Shown here in pieces: positions 18,867 to 28,655 of a DNA stretch of 64,000 nt (positions are counted from its first letter, which is position 1; each line of letters starts with the position of its first letter). Position numbers and translations under genes: made by a program. The DNA lies in assembly GCA_025363815.1 (NCBI GenBank), contig JANYLB010000002.1:1-64000 (forward strand). The letters run 5' to 3'. The notes beneath the pieces are model-generated. The model searched no databases. It was not told the DNA's origin and worked only from the letters and a program-made list of their open reading frames with translations. This DNA is from Actinomycetes bacterium. Its GTDB lineage: Bacteria > Actinomycetota > Acidimicrobiia > IMCC26256 > JANYLB01.

Positions 18867-20390
18867 TCAGTGCAGGCCGAGGCGGACGAGCTGGTCGTCG
18901 GGCGCGCCGATCTCAATGAGCGCGGCGCGGAGCTGCTCCTCGACCCGGCGCTCGACCGCGGTTCCGGCGAGGTCGTGCTCCTCGCCGGGGTCGGCCCCGA
19001 CGTTGAAGACCTGATTGCCGATGAAGTTAGTGTACGCCCAGAACGGCAGCGGGTCAGTCGCGACGAACGGTTGGCGGATCACCGGAACATTTGATCCGGG
19101 CATGTGGTCGAGAGCGGCCCGGTCGTCGGGTAGGGGCAGGCGCAGACCGGGTGCGGAGTGCACCGGCATCGTCGACCACCGGTTCGACCACATCGACAGC
19201 GGCTCGTTGGCCCCCGACGGTGACCGGATGTACTTGTACGAATCGGCGCCGTCGATGAGATGCACCTCACGCCCCCAGATCCCGCTCAACGCGAGTTCGC
19301 GCACGGAATTCGCGGAACCCTCGATCACCGGTACGAGCGATTGGCCGTGGGTTCGGTGCCGGCTCGCCGCACCGAACACGTCGAGGAGCGTCGCGTGAAG
19401 GTCGACGGCTGTGGTCAGCGCCGACCGTGAACCGGGTTCGACTCCCGGCCACGCGATGAGCAGCGGCACGTGACCGAGCGGCTCGTAGATCGGCGCGCCG
19501 GGCTTGCCCCAGATGTCTTTCTCGCCGAGGTAGTGACCGTGATCGGTGCACAGGATCACCGCCGTGTCGGCCCAGCGGTCGTGGGTGTCGAGCACGTCGA
19601 GCACGCGTCCGAGCCAGGCGTCGATCATCGTGAGCTTGGCGCCGTAGCTGGCCCGGATCTGGCGGGCCTCGCGCTCGGTGATCACGCCGTCGGCCTGCGC
19701 GCCGACCCGGTACGGAGGCCACACCAGATGCGGCCCCTCCCAGTCGGTGTCGTACATCGACGCGTACGGCTCGGGGGTGTCGAACGGCTCGTGGGGATCG
19801 AACTCGTCGACGAACAGCAGGAACCGATCGTGGGCGGGCGCTTCGTCGGTGAGCCAGCGCGCCGCGGCGGCCATCGTGCGGGGGCCGGGGAAGTCGCTCT
19901 CGTCTCGGAACCAGCCGCGCGAGTCGTCGTACGGCATGTGGCCGCGGCCGAAGCTCGGTGCACCCATCCAGCTCGGATCGGGCCGCGTGCGCCACCGGTC
20001 CGACTCGTGGCCGCGCTGGTAGTCCCACGCGCCGAAGTCGACGTGGTAGTTCTCGCCGCCGGTCTCGAATAGGTGGGGATGGTCGGTGACGAGCTTCGTC
20101 ATCACGCCCGCGTCGCGCAGCGACACCGTGAGCGGTTCCTCCCAGATCTCGACCGACCCCCACGGCTTCCACAGGAAGTCGAGCGCGCCGCAAAGGATGT
20201 CGTGACGCGCGGGCATGCACGGCAACGACCCCGAGTAGTGCCGGTCAAAGCGGACGGAACGGCGCGCGAGCCGATCGAGGTTCGGCGTGTCGAACTCGCT
20301 GCTGCCGTACGGGCCGATCAGGTGGCGGTTCAGGCTGTCGAGCAACAGTACGACCGCGTTCCTGGGCGCACCGCGAGGCGACGCTTCCAC
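18867..20390 (-). CDS. Sulfatase family protein
   Basis: NAVVLLLDSLNRHLIGPYGSSEFDTPNLDRLARRSVRFDRHYSGSLPCMPARHDILCG, DHGHYLGEKDIWGKPG; GTG start overlaps the preceding TAG. Confidence 0.88.
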   Translation of the reverse strand: MEASPRGAPRNAVVLLLDSLNRHLIGPYGSSEFDTPNLDRLARRSVRFDRHYSGSLPCMPARHDILCGALDFLWKPWGSVEIWEEPLTVSLRDAGVMTKLVTDHPHLFETGGENYHVDFGAWDYQRGHESDRWRTRPDPSWMGAPSFGRGHMPYDDSRGWFRDESDFPGPRTMAAAARWLTDEAPAHDRFLLFVDEFDPHEPFDTPEPYASMYDTDWEGPHLVWPPYRVGAQADGVITEREARQIRASYGAKLTMIDAWLGRVLDVLDTHDRWADTAVILCTDHGHYLGEKDIWGKPGAPIYEPLGHVPLLIAWPGVEPGSRSALTTAVDLHATLLDVFGAASRHRTHGQSLVPVIEGSANSVRELALSGIWGREVHLIDGADSYKYIRSPSGANEPLSMWSNRWSTMPVHSAPGLRLPLPDDRAALDHMPGSNVPVIRQPFVATDPLPFWAYTNFIGNQVFNVGADPGEEHDLAGTAVERRVEEQLRAALIEIGAPDDQLVRLGLH

Positions 20391-21604
20391 TACGAAGGCG
20401 TTCGTTCGTCGATTCCCCAGGGCTCGCCGTTGTCGCGGAGCAGGTCGAGGAACGGAACCGAGTCGAACGCCTCGGGCCCGAGCACTCCCGCGCCCGACCA
20501 CGTTCCCGACGCGATGAGCTCGAGCGCCACGACCGGGTTCATCGCGGTCTGCCACACCACCGCCTGACAGCCGTTCTTCGCCATGCATTCGTCGTTGTCG
20601 GACACGTGGTACAGGTACACCTCGCGCAGTGCGCCGTCTTTGCCGGTCCCGGTTACCCAAGTTCCGGCGCACGTGAGCCCATGCATCTTGTCGCCGAGGG
20701 TCGCAGGGTCGGGGAGTGTCGCGGCGACGACGTCGCGCGGTGACACCTCGATGTCGCGCACCTTCACCGGAGTGGTCGAATCGAGCCCGAGTAGGTGGAG
20801 CATGCGCAGCACCTCAATGAACTCGTCACCGAGTCCGTACTTGAACGTCACCCGTTGGCAGTCGACCCAGCGCGGGATGAGCAGCACCTCCTCGTGTTCG
20901 ACGTTCACACATTCGACAGGCCCGATCCCTGCGGGGAAGTAGAACATCTCGGGTTCCGAGAACGGCGCGGTGGTGAACCAACCCCGATCCTTCTCCCAGA
21001 TGACCGGAGGATTGAGGCACTCCTCGATGGTCGTCCAGATCGAGAACGTCGGAGCGAACCCGTAGCCGTCGACGGCGAGGCTCGCTCCGTCGCGCACCCC
21101 GATGTCACGGATCTCGGAGAAGAGATGATCGGACGCGTAGCGGGCGAACACATCGGAGATCCCCGGCTCGACGCCGATCCCGGCGAGGGCGAGCAGGCCC
21201 TTGGTCTCCCAGTCGGCCGAACGGGCGAACTGCTCGTCGCCGAGCATCACGCCGGTCTTGGTGTGGGGTTCGTCGGGGTGGGGTTTAGAGAGGCTCATCG
21301 CCATGTCGAGATAGGTGCATCCGGCTTCGAACGCGGCATCGAAGATCGCCATATTGAATCGGGGATCGCACGCGTTGACGATCGCGTCGATCCGTTCGGC
21401 ACGGGCCAGTGTGACGATCGCGGCTTGGTCGGAGGCGTCAATGGCAACCGCAGCGAAGCGCTGGTCGGCCACGCGGTCGCGGGTGGCCTCGGCGCGGGCG
21501 AGTGTTACGTCGGCCACGACCGCGTGCTCGAAGAAGTCGCGCCGAGAGAGCCCGACGGCGATTGCGTTGCCGACGCCACCAGCCCCGATGATGAGGATTC
21601 GCAC
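20390..21604 (-). CDS. Saccharopine dehydrogenase family NAD(P)-binding protein
   Basis: MRILIIGAGGVGNAIAVGLSRRDFFEHAVVADVTLARAEA, CDPRFNMAIFDAAFEAGCTYLDMAMS. Confidence 0.8.
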   Translation of the reverse strand: MRILIIGAGGVGNAIAVGLSRRDFFEHAVVADVTLARAEATRDRVADQRFAAVAIDASDQAAIVTLARAERIDAIVNACDPRFNMAIFDAAFEAGCTYLDMAMSLSKPHPDEPHTKTGVMLGDEQFARSADWETKGLLALAGIGVEPGISDVFARYASDHLFSEIRDIGVRDGASLAVDGYGFAPTFSIWTTIEECLNPPVIWEKDRGWFTTAPFSEPEMFYFPAGIGPVECVNVEHEEVLLIPRWVDCQRVTFKYGLGDEFIEVLRMLHLLGLDSTTPVKVRDIEVSPRDVVAATLPDPATLGDKMHGLTCAGTWVTGTGKDGALREVYLYHVSDNDECMAKNGCQAVVWQTAMNPVVALELIASGTWSGAGVLGPEAFDSVPFLDLLRDNGEPWGIDERTPS

Positions 21605-21613
21605 GCGATTCTC

Positions 21614-22429
21614 CTACCGCAACTTGTCGGTGTAGGTATCGGTTCCGGGCACTGTCGCGAGGAACGGTGACGCGAAGACGATCTGGCCGAGACTGCTGGC
21701 CCTGAAGTCGGCCCCGAGTGCGCTGAACCGCTCGTCGAACGCGCGGAGCGGATCGTCGGTGACGAACGCGAGCTGAAGGAACCGGTTGCTAACGATATCT
21801 CGGGGAACATCACCGGGCGCGTCGTCGAAGAGCGGGCGGGGGGTGAAGGTGAGGACGAGGTCGGCCGGGCACTCCCGCATGGCCGACCACGCGATGACCT
21901 CGTCGACGGTGTGCCCGTCGGCGATCTCACCGATGGTGGCGACGATTCCGGGATAGCGCCGGTCGAGCGCGAGCTCGGCGGACACGCCACCGGGGTTGGC
22001 CGAGCGCTCGTCGGCGAGCTCGTACATCAAAGTGTGGACATGGTCGCGGTCGAGGAACATGCGACCGTTGGTGTGGAGCCAGTTCACCTGGTCGGTTCCC
22101 CAGCGCATCCACTCGTCGAGCTTGCCCGCGAGAATCCAGTACAGCGCGAGGTACGAGCCGTTGAGCGGATCAGGAGCGATCGGGGAGTCGGCCGGGTATC
22201 GCTTGGCCTTGCACTCCCTTGTCGCCACGAATCTTGATCCGGCGACGGTCCAGGCCCCGATCATGCACCCGGCATAGAAGTGATCGCGCTCGTACCAGCG
22301 GTTGTATTCGACCTCGCGACCGGCGTGGGGCTCGACGAGGGTGAAGAGCATGGAACCGAGCTTGATCGGCCGTTCGCTCGAATCACCGGTTCCGACGCCT
22401 TGGATCGCGTCGGGCTGGATGTCGGTCAC
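21614..22429 (-). CDS. Uncharacterised EthD/dimeric alpha-beta-barrel-like protein
   Basis: KLGSMLFTLVEPHAGREVEYNRWYERDHFYAGCMIGAWTVAGSRFVATRECKAKRYP; GTG start overlaps upstream TGA. Confidence 0.55.
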   Translation of the reverse strand: MTDIQPDAIQGVGTGDSSERPIKLGSMLFTLVEPHAGREVEYNRWYERDHFYAGCMIGAWTVAGSRFVATRECKAKRYPADSPIAPDPLNGSYLALYWILAGKLDEWMRWGTDQVNWLHTNGRMFLDRDHVHTLMYELADERSANPGGVSAELALDRRYPGIVATIGEIADGHTVDEVIAWSAMRECPADLVLTFTPRPLFDDAPGDVPRDIVSNRFLQLAFVTDDPLRAFDERFSALGADFRASSLGQIVFASPFLATVPGTDTYTDKLR

Positions 22430-23931
22430 AGTTCCTCCTGGAGACGCGCGGCCAGCGCGCGCTTGTCGATCTTCATCATGGCGGTCACGGGCAGGTCGTC
22501 GACGATCACGAGCCGGTCGGGAGCTTTGTAGTCGGCCAGCCGATCGCGGCACCAGGCTCGCAGCTCGGCGAGCTCGGGCGCGGATCCGGGCGCCGCGACC
22601 ACGAACGCGACGCCGATCTCGCCGAGATCGCCGTGGGTCACACCCACCACCGCGCAGTGGTCGACCGCCGGATGATCGGCGAGCACCCCTTCGATCTCGG
22701 CCGGGTACACGTTGTAGCCACCCCGGATGTACATCTCCTTGAGCCGGCCCACGATCCGGAGGTTGCCGTCGTCGCCGTACAGACCGAGATCACCGGTGTG
22801 GAGGAAGCCCGCGTCGTCGATCACCTCGGCGCTGCGCTCCGGATCACGCCAGTAGCCGCGCATCATCGCCGGCGACCGGCATACGATCTCGCCGACGATT
22901 CCCGGCTCCACCTCGCGTCCCTTCGGGTCGAGCAGCCGGAGCTCCACCTCCGGCGCCGGACGCCCGACGGTGTTGGCGACGATCTCGTCGGGATCGCCGA
23001 TGCGGGTGCTCGTGCACACGCCCGCCTCTGTGCTCGTGTAACGGGCGAGAACCGGGCAGCCGAGCCTCTCGCGCATGCGACAGACCAGCTCAGGCGCGAT
23101 CGACGCGCCACCGAGCCCGGCCACCCGCACACCCGAGAAGTCGGTGATCGCGAGATCGGGGTGGTCGAGGACCCGCTGCCACTGGGTAGGCACTCCTGTC
23201 ACCATCGTGACGCCCTCGTCGCGGATCATCCGCAGATGTTCGGCTGGGGTCCACGGCTCGCCGGGAAGGATGAGCGTGGTCGCGTTCAGGAGCTCGTCCC
23301 ACATGCGGGTCATGTAGCCCACGTGGGCGAACGGCAACACGCTGAGCCGTCGATCGCCGGGCGCGGTCAGCTCCCCCATGTTCCGGGAGATCGCGTTCTG
23401 CGCCGCGTGGTCGTACACGGCTCCCTTCGGCGCGCCCGTCGTCCCGCTCGTCCAGACGATGCAGGTCGGGTCGGTAACGTCGAGCCGCGGGAGTCGACCG
23501 CTCGCGGGCGGGCCGGCGGCGAAGGCGGGACCCAGCGCCGAGACGTGGAGCTCGATCCCGGGATCGACGTCGGCGGGGACCTCGGCGCCGTCGCCGATGA
23601 TCGTGACGCTGGGTTCGGTCCGCCGAAAGATGCTGGCCTGCTCCATCCGCCCGAGGCGGAGGTTCAGCGCGGAGGTGATCGCGCCGACGCGCAGCGCTCC
23701 TAGGTAGCAGACCGCGAACTTGATCGAGGAGGACAGGAGCAGGGTGACGACGTCGCCTTTGGCGACGCCGAGGTCGAGCAGGGTCGTGGCGAACCCGTCG
23801 GCCGAACGGTCGAGCCATGCGTACGTCGCCCGTTTCCCTCCGTGGACGTAGGCCTCCCTGTCGGGGTGCGTCGCCGCGACATCTCGCAGGAGGTCGGCGG
23901 TCGTCGCAGGCGTGGTCACGGCTTCTGACAC
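22426..23931 (-). CDS. AMP-forming acyl-CoA ligase
   Basis: CIVWTSGTTGAPKGAVYDH, LARYTSTEAGVCTS, FLHTGDLGLYGDDGNLRIVGRLKEMYIRGGYNVYPAEIE. Confidence 0.88.
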   Translation of the reverse strand: MSEAVTTPATTADLLRDVAATHPDREAYVHGGKRATYAWLDRSADGFATTLLDLGVAKGDVVTLLLSSSIKFAVCYLGALRVGAITSALNLRLGRMEQASIFRRTEPSVTIIGDGAEVPADVDPGIELHVSALGPAFAAGPPASGRLPRLDVTDPTCIVWTSGTTGAPKGAVYDHAAQNAISRNMGELTAPGDRRLSVLPFAHVGYMTRMWDELLNATTLILPGEPWTPAEHLRMIRDEGVTMVTGVPTQWQRVLDHPDLAITDFSGVRVAGLGGASIAPELVCRMRERLGCPVLARYTSTEAGVCTSTRIGDPDEIVANTVGRPAPEVELRLLDPKGREVEPGIVGEIVCRSPAMMRGYWRDPERSAEVIDDAGFLHTGDLGLYGDDGNLRIVGRLKEMYIRGGYNVYPAEIEGVLADHPAVDHCAVVGVTHGDLGEIGVAFVVAAPGSAPELAELRAWCRDRLADYKAPDRLVIVDDLPVTAMMKIDKRALAARLQEEL

Positions 23932-23964
23932 TATGCCGCCGTTGCGAGCCGTACCGCCGGGCCC

Positions 23965-24636
23965 TCATCGAGCCACGATGACGCGTGCGATCGCGATGTA
24001 GAAGATCAAGCCGGCCGCGATCACGAGCGCGTGGAACACCTCGTGGAAGCCGAAGACTCCGGGCATGGGGTCGGGTCGGCGTGCCGAGTAGACCCGAGCG
24101 CCGATCGAGTACACGACACCGCCGCAGAGGATGAGCGAGAACGTGAGCATGCCGAGCTCGTTCCACAGCACCGGGACGATCGCGATCGCTGTCCAACCGA
24201 TGGCGACGTAGAGGCCCGCGACGAGCCAGCGCGGCGCATCGAGCCACAACATCTGCACCACGATGCCGGCCAGAGCCAGTGTCCACACGACGCCGAGCAG
24301 GATGCGCGCGCTGCGCTCGTCGAGCGCCACCACAGCGAGCGGGGTGTAGGTAGCAGCGATCCCGACCAGGATCATCGAGTGGTCGAGCCGGCGCAGGCGA
24401 AGCCGGGCGGATGGGCTCCATTGGCCGCGGTGGTAGCACGCGCTCGTGGCGTACATCGCAGTGATGCCGACGGTGTACACGAGTGCCGCCCAGCAGGCCG
24501 GCGTCGTCCGGGAGACGGCCACGAGAGCGACGCCGAGAACCGGGAAGACGAACGCGGCGACCTCGTGCGACGCACCCCGCCAGCGCGGCTTGAGCTCCAG
24601 TGCGGAGCCTTCCGAGTTCTCGGCTTGATTCACCAC
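23965..24636 (-). CDS. Hemolysin III (PAQR/HlyIII) family membrane protein
   Basis: MYATSACYHRGQWSPSARLRLRRLDHSMILVGIAATYTPLAV...GFHEVFHALVIAAGLIFYIAIAR. Confidence 0.88.
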   Translation of the reverse strand: MVNQAENSEGSALELKPRWRGASHEVAAFVFPVLGVALVAVSRTTPACWAALVYTVGITAMYATSACYHRGQWSPSARLRLRRLDHSMILVGIAATYTPLAVVALDERSARILLGVVWTLALAGIVVQMLWLDAPRWLVAGLYVAIGWTAIAIVPVLWNELGMLTFSLILCGGVVYSIGARVYSARRPDPMPGVFGFHEVFHALVIAAGLIFYIAIARVIVAR

Positions 24637-24658
24637 CCCAGTCTGGCCAACCGGACGT

Positions 24659-24683
24659 GGAATCTGACGATGCGTTAGATTCC
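24659..24683. promoter_or_regulatory. Operator GGAATCTGACG-ATG-CGTTAGATTCC in divergent promoter region
   Basis: 11-bp arms with one mismatch and 3-nt spacer; shared core with other sites in the window. Confidence 0.65.
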
Positions 24684-24718
24684 GGGCCGAAAACCGCTGA
24701 CCAGGGGGCGCACGTCGT

Positions 24719-25474
24719 ATGGAATCCCGCTTCACCGACCGTGTCGTCTTGGTGACCGGTGCCGGATCAGGGCTCGGGCGCGCCACCGCGCGGCGCTTCG
24801 CATCCGAAGGCGCCAAGGTGGCCGTCCTCGATGTCGCGCTCGAGAACGCCGAGAAGGTGGTCGGCGAGATTGCCGAGGATGGTGGCGTCGCGAAGGCGTA
24901 CCCCGTCGACGTGCGTGACCTCCCTTCGGTAGAGGCCGCGGTCGGCGCCGTCGCCTCAGATCTCGGCCGCCCGCAGGTGCTCGTGAACGCAGCCGGGATC
25001 CTGCGGTTCCAGCACAGCCACGAGGAGACCGCCGAGGGGTGGTCGAACCTCATCGCGGTGAACCTCACCGGCACGTTCTACATGTGCCGCTCCACGATCC
25101 CGTACCTGCTCGACGGTGGCGGCAACATCGTCAACGTCGCGTCGAACGCAGGTTTGATGGGTCAGCCGTACACGGCGGCCTACTGCGCGTCGAAGGCCGG
25201 GGTGGTCAACCTCACCAAGGCGTTGTCGACCGAGTACCTCGAGCAGGGCATCCGCATCAACGCGGTGGCGCCCGGCGGTATGCGTACCCCGATGACGAAG
25301 GGTCTCGACTTCCCCGAAGGCATCGACTGGACGCACGCGTTCGACCGGGTGAACTCCAAGCTCGGGCCGAGCGAGCCCGCTGAAGTCGCGGGGCTGATCG
25401 CATTCGTGGCGTCCGACGACGTTCCTAAGCTCACCGGCTCCATCCTGTCGCTCGACGGAGGGATCACGGCGTGA
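24719..25474 (+). CDS. SDR family oxidoreductase
   Basis: VLVTGAGSGLGRATARRFASEGA, YTAAYCASKAGVVNLTKAL. Confidence 0.9.
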   Translation: MESRFTDRVVLVTGAGSGLGRATARRFASEGAKVAVLDVALENAEKVVGEIAEDGGVAKAYPVDVRDLPSVEAAVGAVASDLGRPQVLVNAAGILRFQHSHEETAEGWSNLIAVNLTGTFYMCRSTIPYLLDGGGNIVNVASNAGLMGQPYTAAYCASKAGVVNLTKALSTEYLEQGIRINAVAPGGMRTPMTKGLDFPEGIDWTHAFDRVNSKLGPSEPAEVAGLIAFVASDDVPKLTGSILSLDGGITA

Positions 25475-27027
25475 GCGCAGCGGTCGGCGACTCGTGGATC
25501 ACCGAGCCGCGCACGCTCTGGGGGTTGATCGACGCGCGCGCCGAGGCCACGCCGATGGCCCGGATGCTGATCGACGAAAACGGCCGTGAGATGACCTTCG
25601 TCGAGTACCGCGCCGAGTGCGAACGGGTCGCCGCGGGGTTCCAGGAGCTCGGCGTCTCCGATGGCACTGCGGTGTCGTGGCAGCTCCCCACGTGGATCGA
25701 GTCATTCGTGCTCGTCGGCGCGCTGAGCCGCCTGGGCGCGACCCAGAACCCGATCCTGCCCATCTACCGCGAGCGCGAGGTCGGCTTCGTCGCTCGCCAG
25801 ACCGGGGCGAAGTTCCTGATCGTGGCGGGCGAGTGGCGCGGCTTCGACTACGAGGGGATGGCGCTGTCGATCGCGAAGGACGCGCCGGGCCTCGAGGTGC
25901 TCGTAGTGAACCGGGGACTCCCACAGAGCGACACTGATCGACTGCCGCCCCCGCCCGACGATCCCGATGCCATTCGCTGGGTCTTCTACACCTCCGGCAC
26001 GACCGCCGACCCGAAGGGCGCCAAGCACACCGATCCGAGCGTGTGGGCGTCGGCGTACGCGATGGTGTTGGCGTTCGAGTTCTCACCGGCCGACCGGCAC
26101 GGGTTCGTCTTCCCGTTCACGCACATCGGTGGGCTCGGTCTGCTTATCGCCGCGCTGATCTCGGGCTGTTCACACGCGATCGTCGAGGCGTTCGTTCCCG
26201 CGACGACCATCCCGTCGCTCGGCGGTCACAACGTCACCGTCGTCGGCGCGGGCACCGTCTTCCACCTTGCGTACCTCGATGCGCAACGCGCGCAACCGGG
26301 CGGTGAACCGATCTTCCCGCACGTGCGCGCGTTCGTGGGTGGGGGCGCGGCCAAGCCGCCTCAGCTTCACTACGAGGTGAAGCAGGAGCTGGGTGGTGTC
26401 GGCATCGTCAGCGGTTACGGCCTCACCGAGTGCCCGATCCTGGCGATGGCAAGCATCCACGATGCCGACGAGAAGCTCGCGAACACCGAAGGGCGGGCCA
26501 CTCCCGGGGTGGAGATCAAGGTCGTGAAGCTCGACGGTTCAGTTGCCGGCGCGGGAGAAGAGGGCGAGTTGGCAGTGAAGGGTCCGCAGCTCTGCAAGGG
26601 TTACCTCGACTCGTCGCTCGACGCGGAGGCCTTCGACGAGGAGGGCTTCTTTCGCACCGGCGATCTCGGCAACCTCGACGACGAGGGCTACGTGTCGATC
26701 ACCGGCCGGGTGAAAGACGTCATCATCCGAAAAGGCGAGAACATCAGCGCGAAGGAAGTCGAAGACGTGCTCTTCACCCACCCGAAGGTCGCGGATGCCG
26801 CGGTGATTGGCCTCCCCGACCCCAGGAGCGGCGAGCGGGCGTGCGCCGTCATCGTGCCGAAGGATCCGGCCGATCCGCCGATCCTTTCTGAGCTGTTCGA
26901 GTTCGGGAAGGCGGCGGGCCTCATCCCTCAGAAGCTTCCCGAGCAGCTCGAAATTGTCGCGGCGTTGCCCCGCAACCCCACGGGCAAGGTGCTCAAGCAC
27001 GAGCTGCGCGCGAAGTACGCGAGCTAG
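25471..27027 (+). CDS. AMP-forming acyl-CoA ligase
   Basis: WVFYTSGTTADPKGAKHTD, SGYGLTECPILAM, FFRTGDLGNLDDEGYVSITGRVKDVIIRKGENISAKEVE. Confidence 0.88.
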   Translation: MSAAVGDSWITEPRTLWGLIDARAEATPMARMLIDENGREMTFVEYRAECERVAAGFQELGVSDGTAVSWQLPTWIESFVLVGALSRLGATQNPILPIYREREVGFVARQTGAKFLIVAGEWRGFDYEGMALSIAKDAPGLEVLVVNRGLPQSDTDRLPPPPDDPDAIRWVFYTSGTTADPKGAKHTDPSVWASAYAMVLAFEFSPADRHGFVFPFTHIGGLGLLIAALISGCSHAIVEAFVPATTIPSLGGHNVTVVGAGTVFHLAYLDAQRAQPGGEPIFPHVRAFVGGGAAKPPQLHYEVKQELGGVGIVSGYGLTECPILAMASIHDADEKLANTEGRATPGVEIKVVKLDGSVAGAGEEGELAVKGPQLCKGYLDSSLDAEAFDEEGFFRTGDLGNLDDEGYVSITGRVKDVIIRKGENISAKEVEDVLFTHPKVADAAVIGLPDPRSGERACAVIVPKDPADPPILSELFEFGKAAGLIPQKLPEQLEIVAALPRNPTGKVLKHELRAKYAS

Positions 27028-27956
27028 TGCTTCCCGAGGAGCTCAAATCCCTCGCGGCGCGGGTCTCGAACTGGGGCCGGTGGGGTACCGACGACGAGCG
27101 CGGCACGCTCAACCTCATCGACGCGGCGGCGGTGTTGCGCGGCGCGGCCTGCGTGCGGCGCGGTGCATCGTTCGGGCTCTCGGTCCCAATGCATGTCAGT
27201 GGGCCCCAGACTGACGGGCCGGGCGCCCCCGGGCGGATGAACCCGACGTTGAAGATGAAATACGTCAACGTGTCATTCACCGGCGACACCGACGACTTCA
27301 CGACCACCGACGATCTGCTCGAGCTGTCTCTTCAGGCAGCGACCCACATCGACGCGCTCTCACACGCCGGTTACGAGGGCCTCCTCTACAACAACATCGC
27401 CGCGAGCGAGATCACCGTCGATGGGGCGGCCCGGCTCGGAATCGAGAAGGTCGGTCCGATCGTCACGCGCGGGATTCTGCTCGACATCGCCCGCTCCTGC
27501 GGGGTCGATCGACTGGAGGCCGGGACCGTGATCGGTTCCGCTCAGCTCGACGCCGCGCTCGCTGCCACCGGGATAACGGTGGAGCCCGGCGATGCAGTGC
27601 TCGTCCGCACCGGACAGATGGCGCTGCTGGCCGAGGAGCGGCGGGACGATTACAGGATCATGGCGCCCGGGTTCGGTGTGAGCGCGGTGAGTTGGTTCCG
27701 TGACCACGACATCGCCCTGGTGGCCAACGACACCTACGCGTTCGAGATATATCCGCCCGAGCACAAGGGGGCGATGATGGCCGTGCACATGCTCGATCTC
27801 CGTGACATCGGTCTCACCCAGGGTCAGCTCTGGTTCCTCGACGATCTCGCGGCCGATTGCGTCGCCGACGGCGTGTGGGAGTTCCTGCTCTGCGCGACAC
27901 CGCTGCCGGTCGTCGGCGCAGTCAGCGGGATGGTCGCGCCGACCGCAGTGAAGTAG
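27027..27956 (+). CDS. Cyclase family protein (kynurenine formamidase-like)
   Basis: NWGRWGTDDERGTLNLID, QAATHIDALSHAGYEGLLYN, GDAVLVRTGQM. Confidence 0.8.
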   Translation: MLPEELKSLAARVSNWGRWGTDDERGTLNLIDAAAVLRGAACVRRGASFGLSVPMHVSGPQTDGPGAPGRMNPTLKMKYVNVSFTGDTDDFTTTDDLLELSLQAATHIDALSHAGYEGLLYNNIAASEITVDGAARLGIEKVGPIVTRGILLDIARSCGVDRLEAGTVIGSAQLDAALAATGITVEPGDAVLVRTGQMALLAEERRDDYRIMAPGFGVSAVSWFRDHDIALVANDTYAFEIYPPEHKGAMMAVHMLDLRDIGLTQGQLWFLDDLAADCVADGVWEFLLCATPLPVVGAVSGMVAPTAVK

Positions 27957-28019
27957 CGATGTCACGAAACCGCGACTCGCGCCAAAATGTGCGGGCGGCT
28001 TGACCCGCCTGCGAGAGGA

Positions 28020-28631
28020 ATGGGCACCATGACCGACAGCCTCACCACCGCACTCCAACGCGGTCATCGAGTCAGCGTCGATGATGCCGCGACAGAAGCA
28101 ACGTACCGAGCTGTCGAGCGCTTCGGCGGCCTGATCGACATCGCGGTGGCGCCGTTCGACAGCCCGATCGGAACGCTCACGCTCGCGGCGACTCCCAAGG
28201 GGCTGGTTCGCATCGGCTTCCGCGACGAGAACATCTACGACGAGCTCGCGGCGCGTCTCTCGCAGCGCGTCGTCGAGGCACCCGCTCGGCTCGACTCCGT
28301 GCGTCGGGAGCTCGACGAGTACTTCGAGCAGCGTCGTTCCCGTTTCCGCATCAAGCTCGACTTCGCGCTCATCCATGGCGACTTCCGACGTCGGGCGCTC
28401 GAGGCCGCACGCCGCATCCCGGCTGGGGAAACCGCGACCTACGGCGATCTCGCGGCCGAGGCGGGGAGCCCGCGAGCAGCGCGGGCCGTCGGCAGTGCGA
28501 TGGCGACCAACCCGATCCCGATCGTGGTGCCCTGTCACCGCGTTGTTCCGTCGGCCGGCGGTCTGGGCAACTACGGAGGAGGCGTCGAGATCAAGGCCTT
28601 CCTCTTAGATCTCGAGGGCTACCGGGGCTAG
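28020..28631 (+). CDS. ogt: Methylated-DNA--[protein]-cysteine S-methyltransferase
   Basis: IPAGETATYGDLAAEAGSPRAARAVGSAMATNPIPIVVPCHRVVPSAGGLGNYGGGVEIKAFLLDLE (PCHRV active site). Confidence 0.92.
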   Translation: MGTMTDSLTTALQRGHRVSVDDAATEATYRAVERFGGLIDIAVAPFDSPIGTLTLAATPKGLVRIGFRDENIYDELAARLSQRVVEAPARLDSVRRELDEYFEQRRSRFRIKLDFALIHGDFRRRALEAARRIPAGETATYGDLAAEAGSPRAARAVGSAMATNPIPIVVPCHRVVPSAGGLGNYGGGVEIKAFLLDLEGYRG

Positions 28632-28655
28632 CTTGGCCGCCAACGCCTAAGCCGG

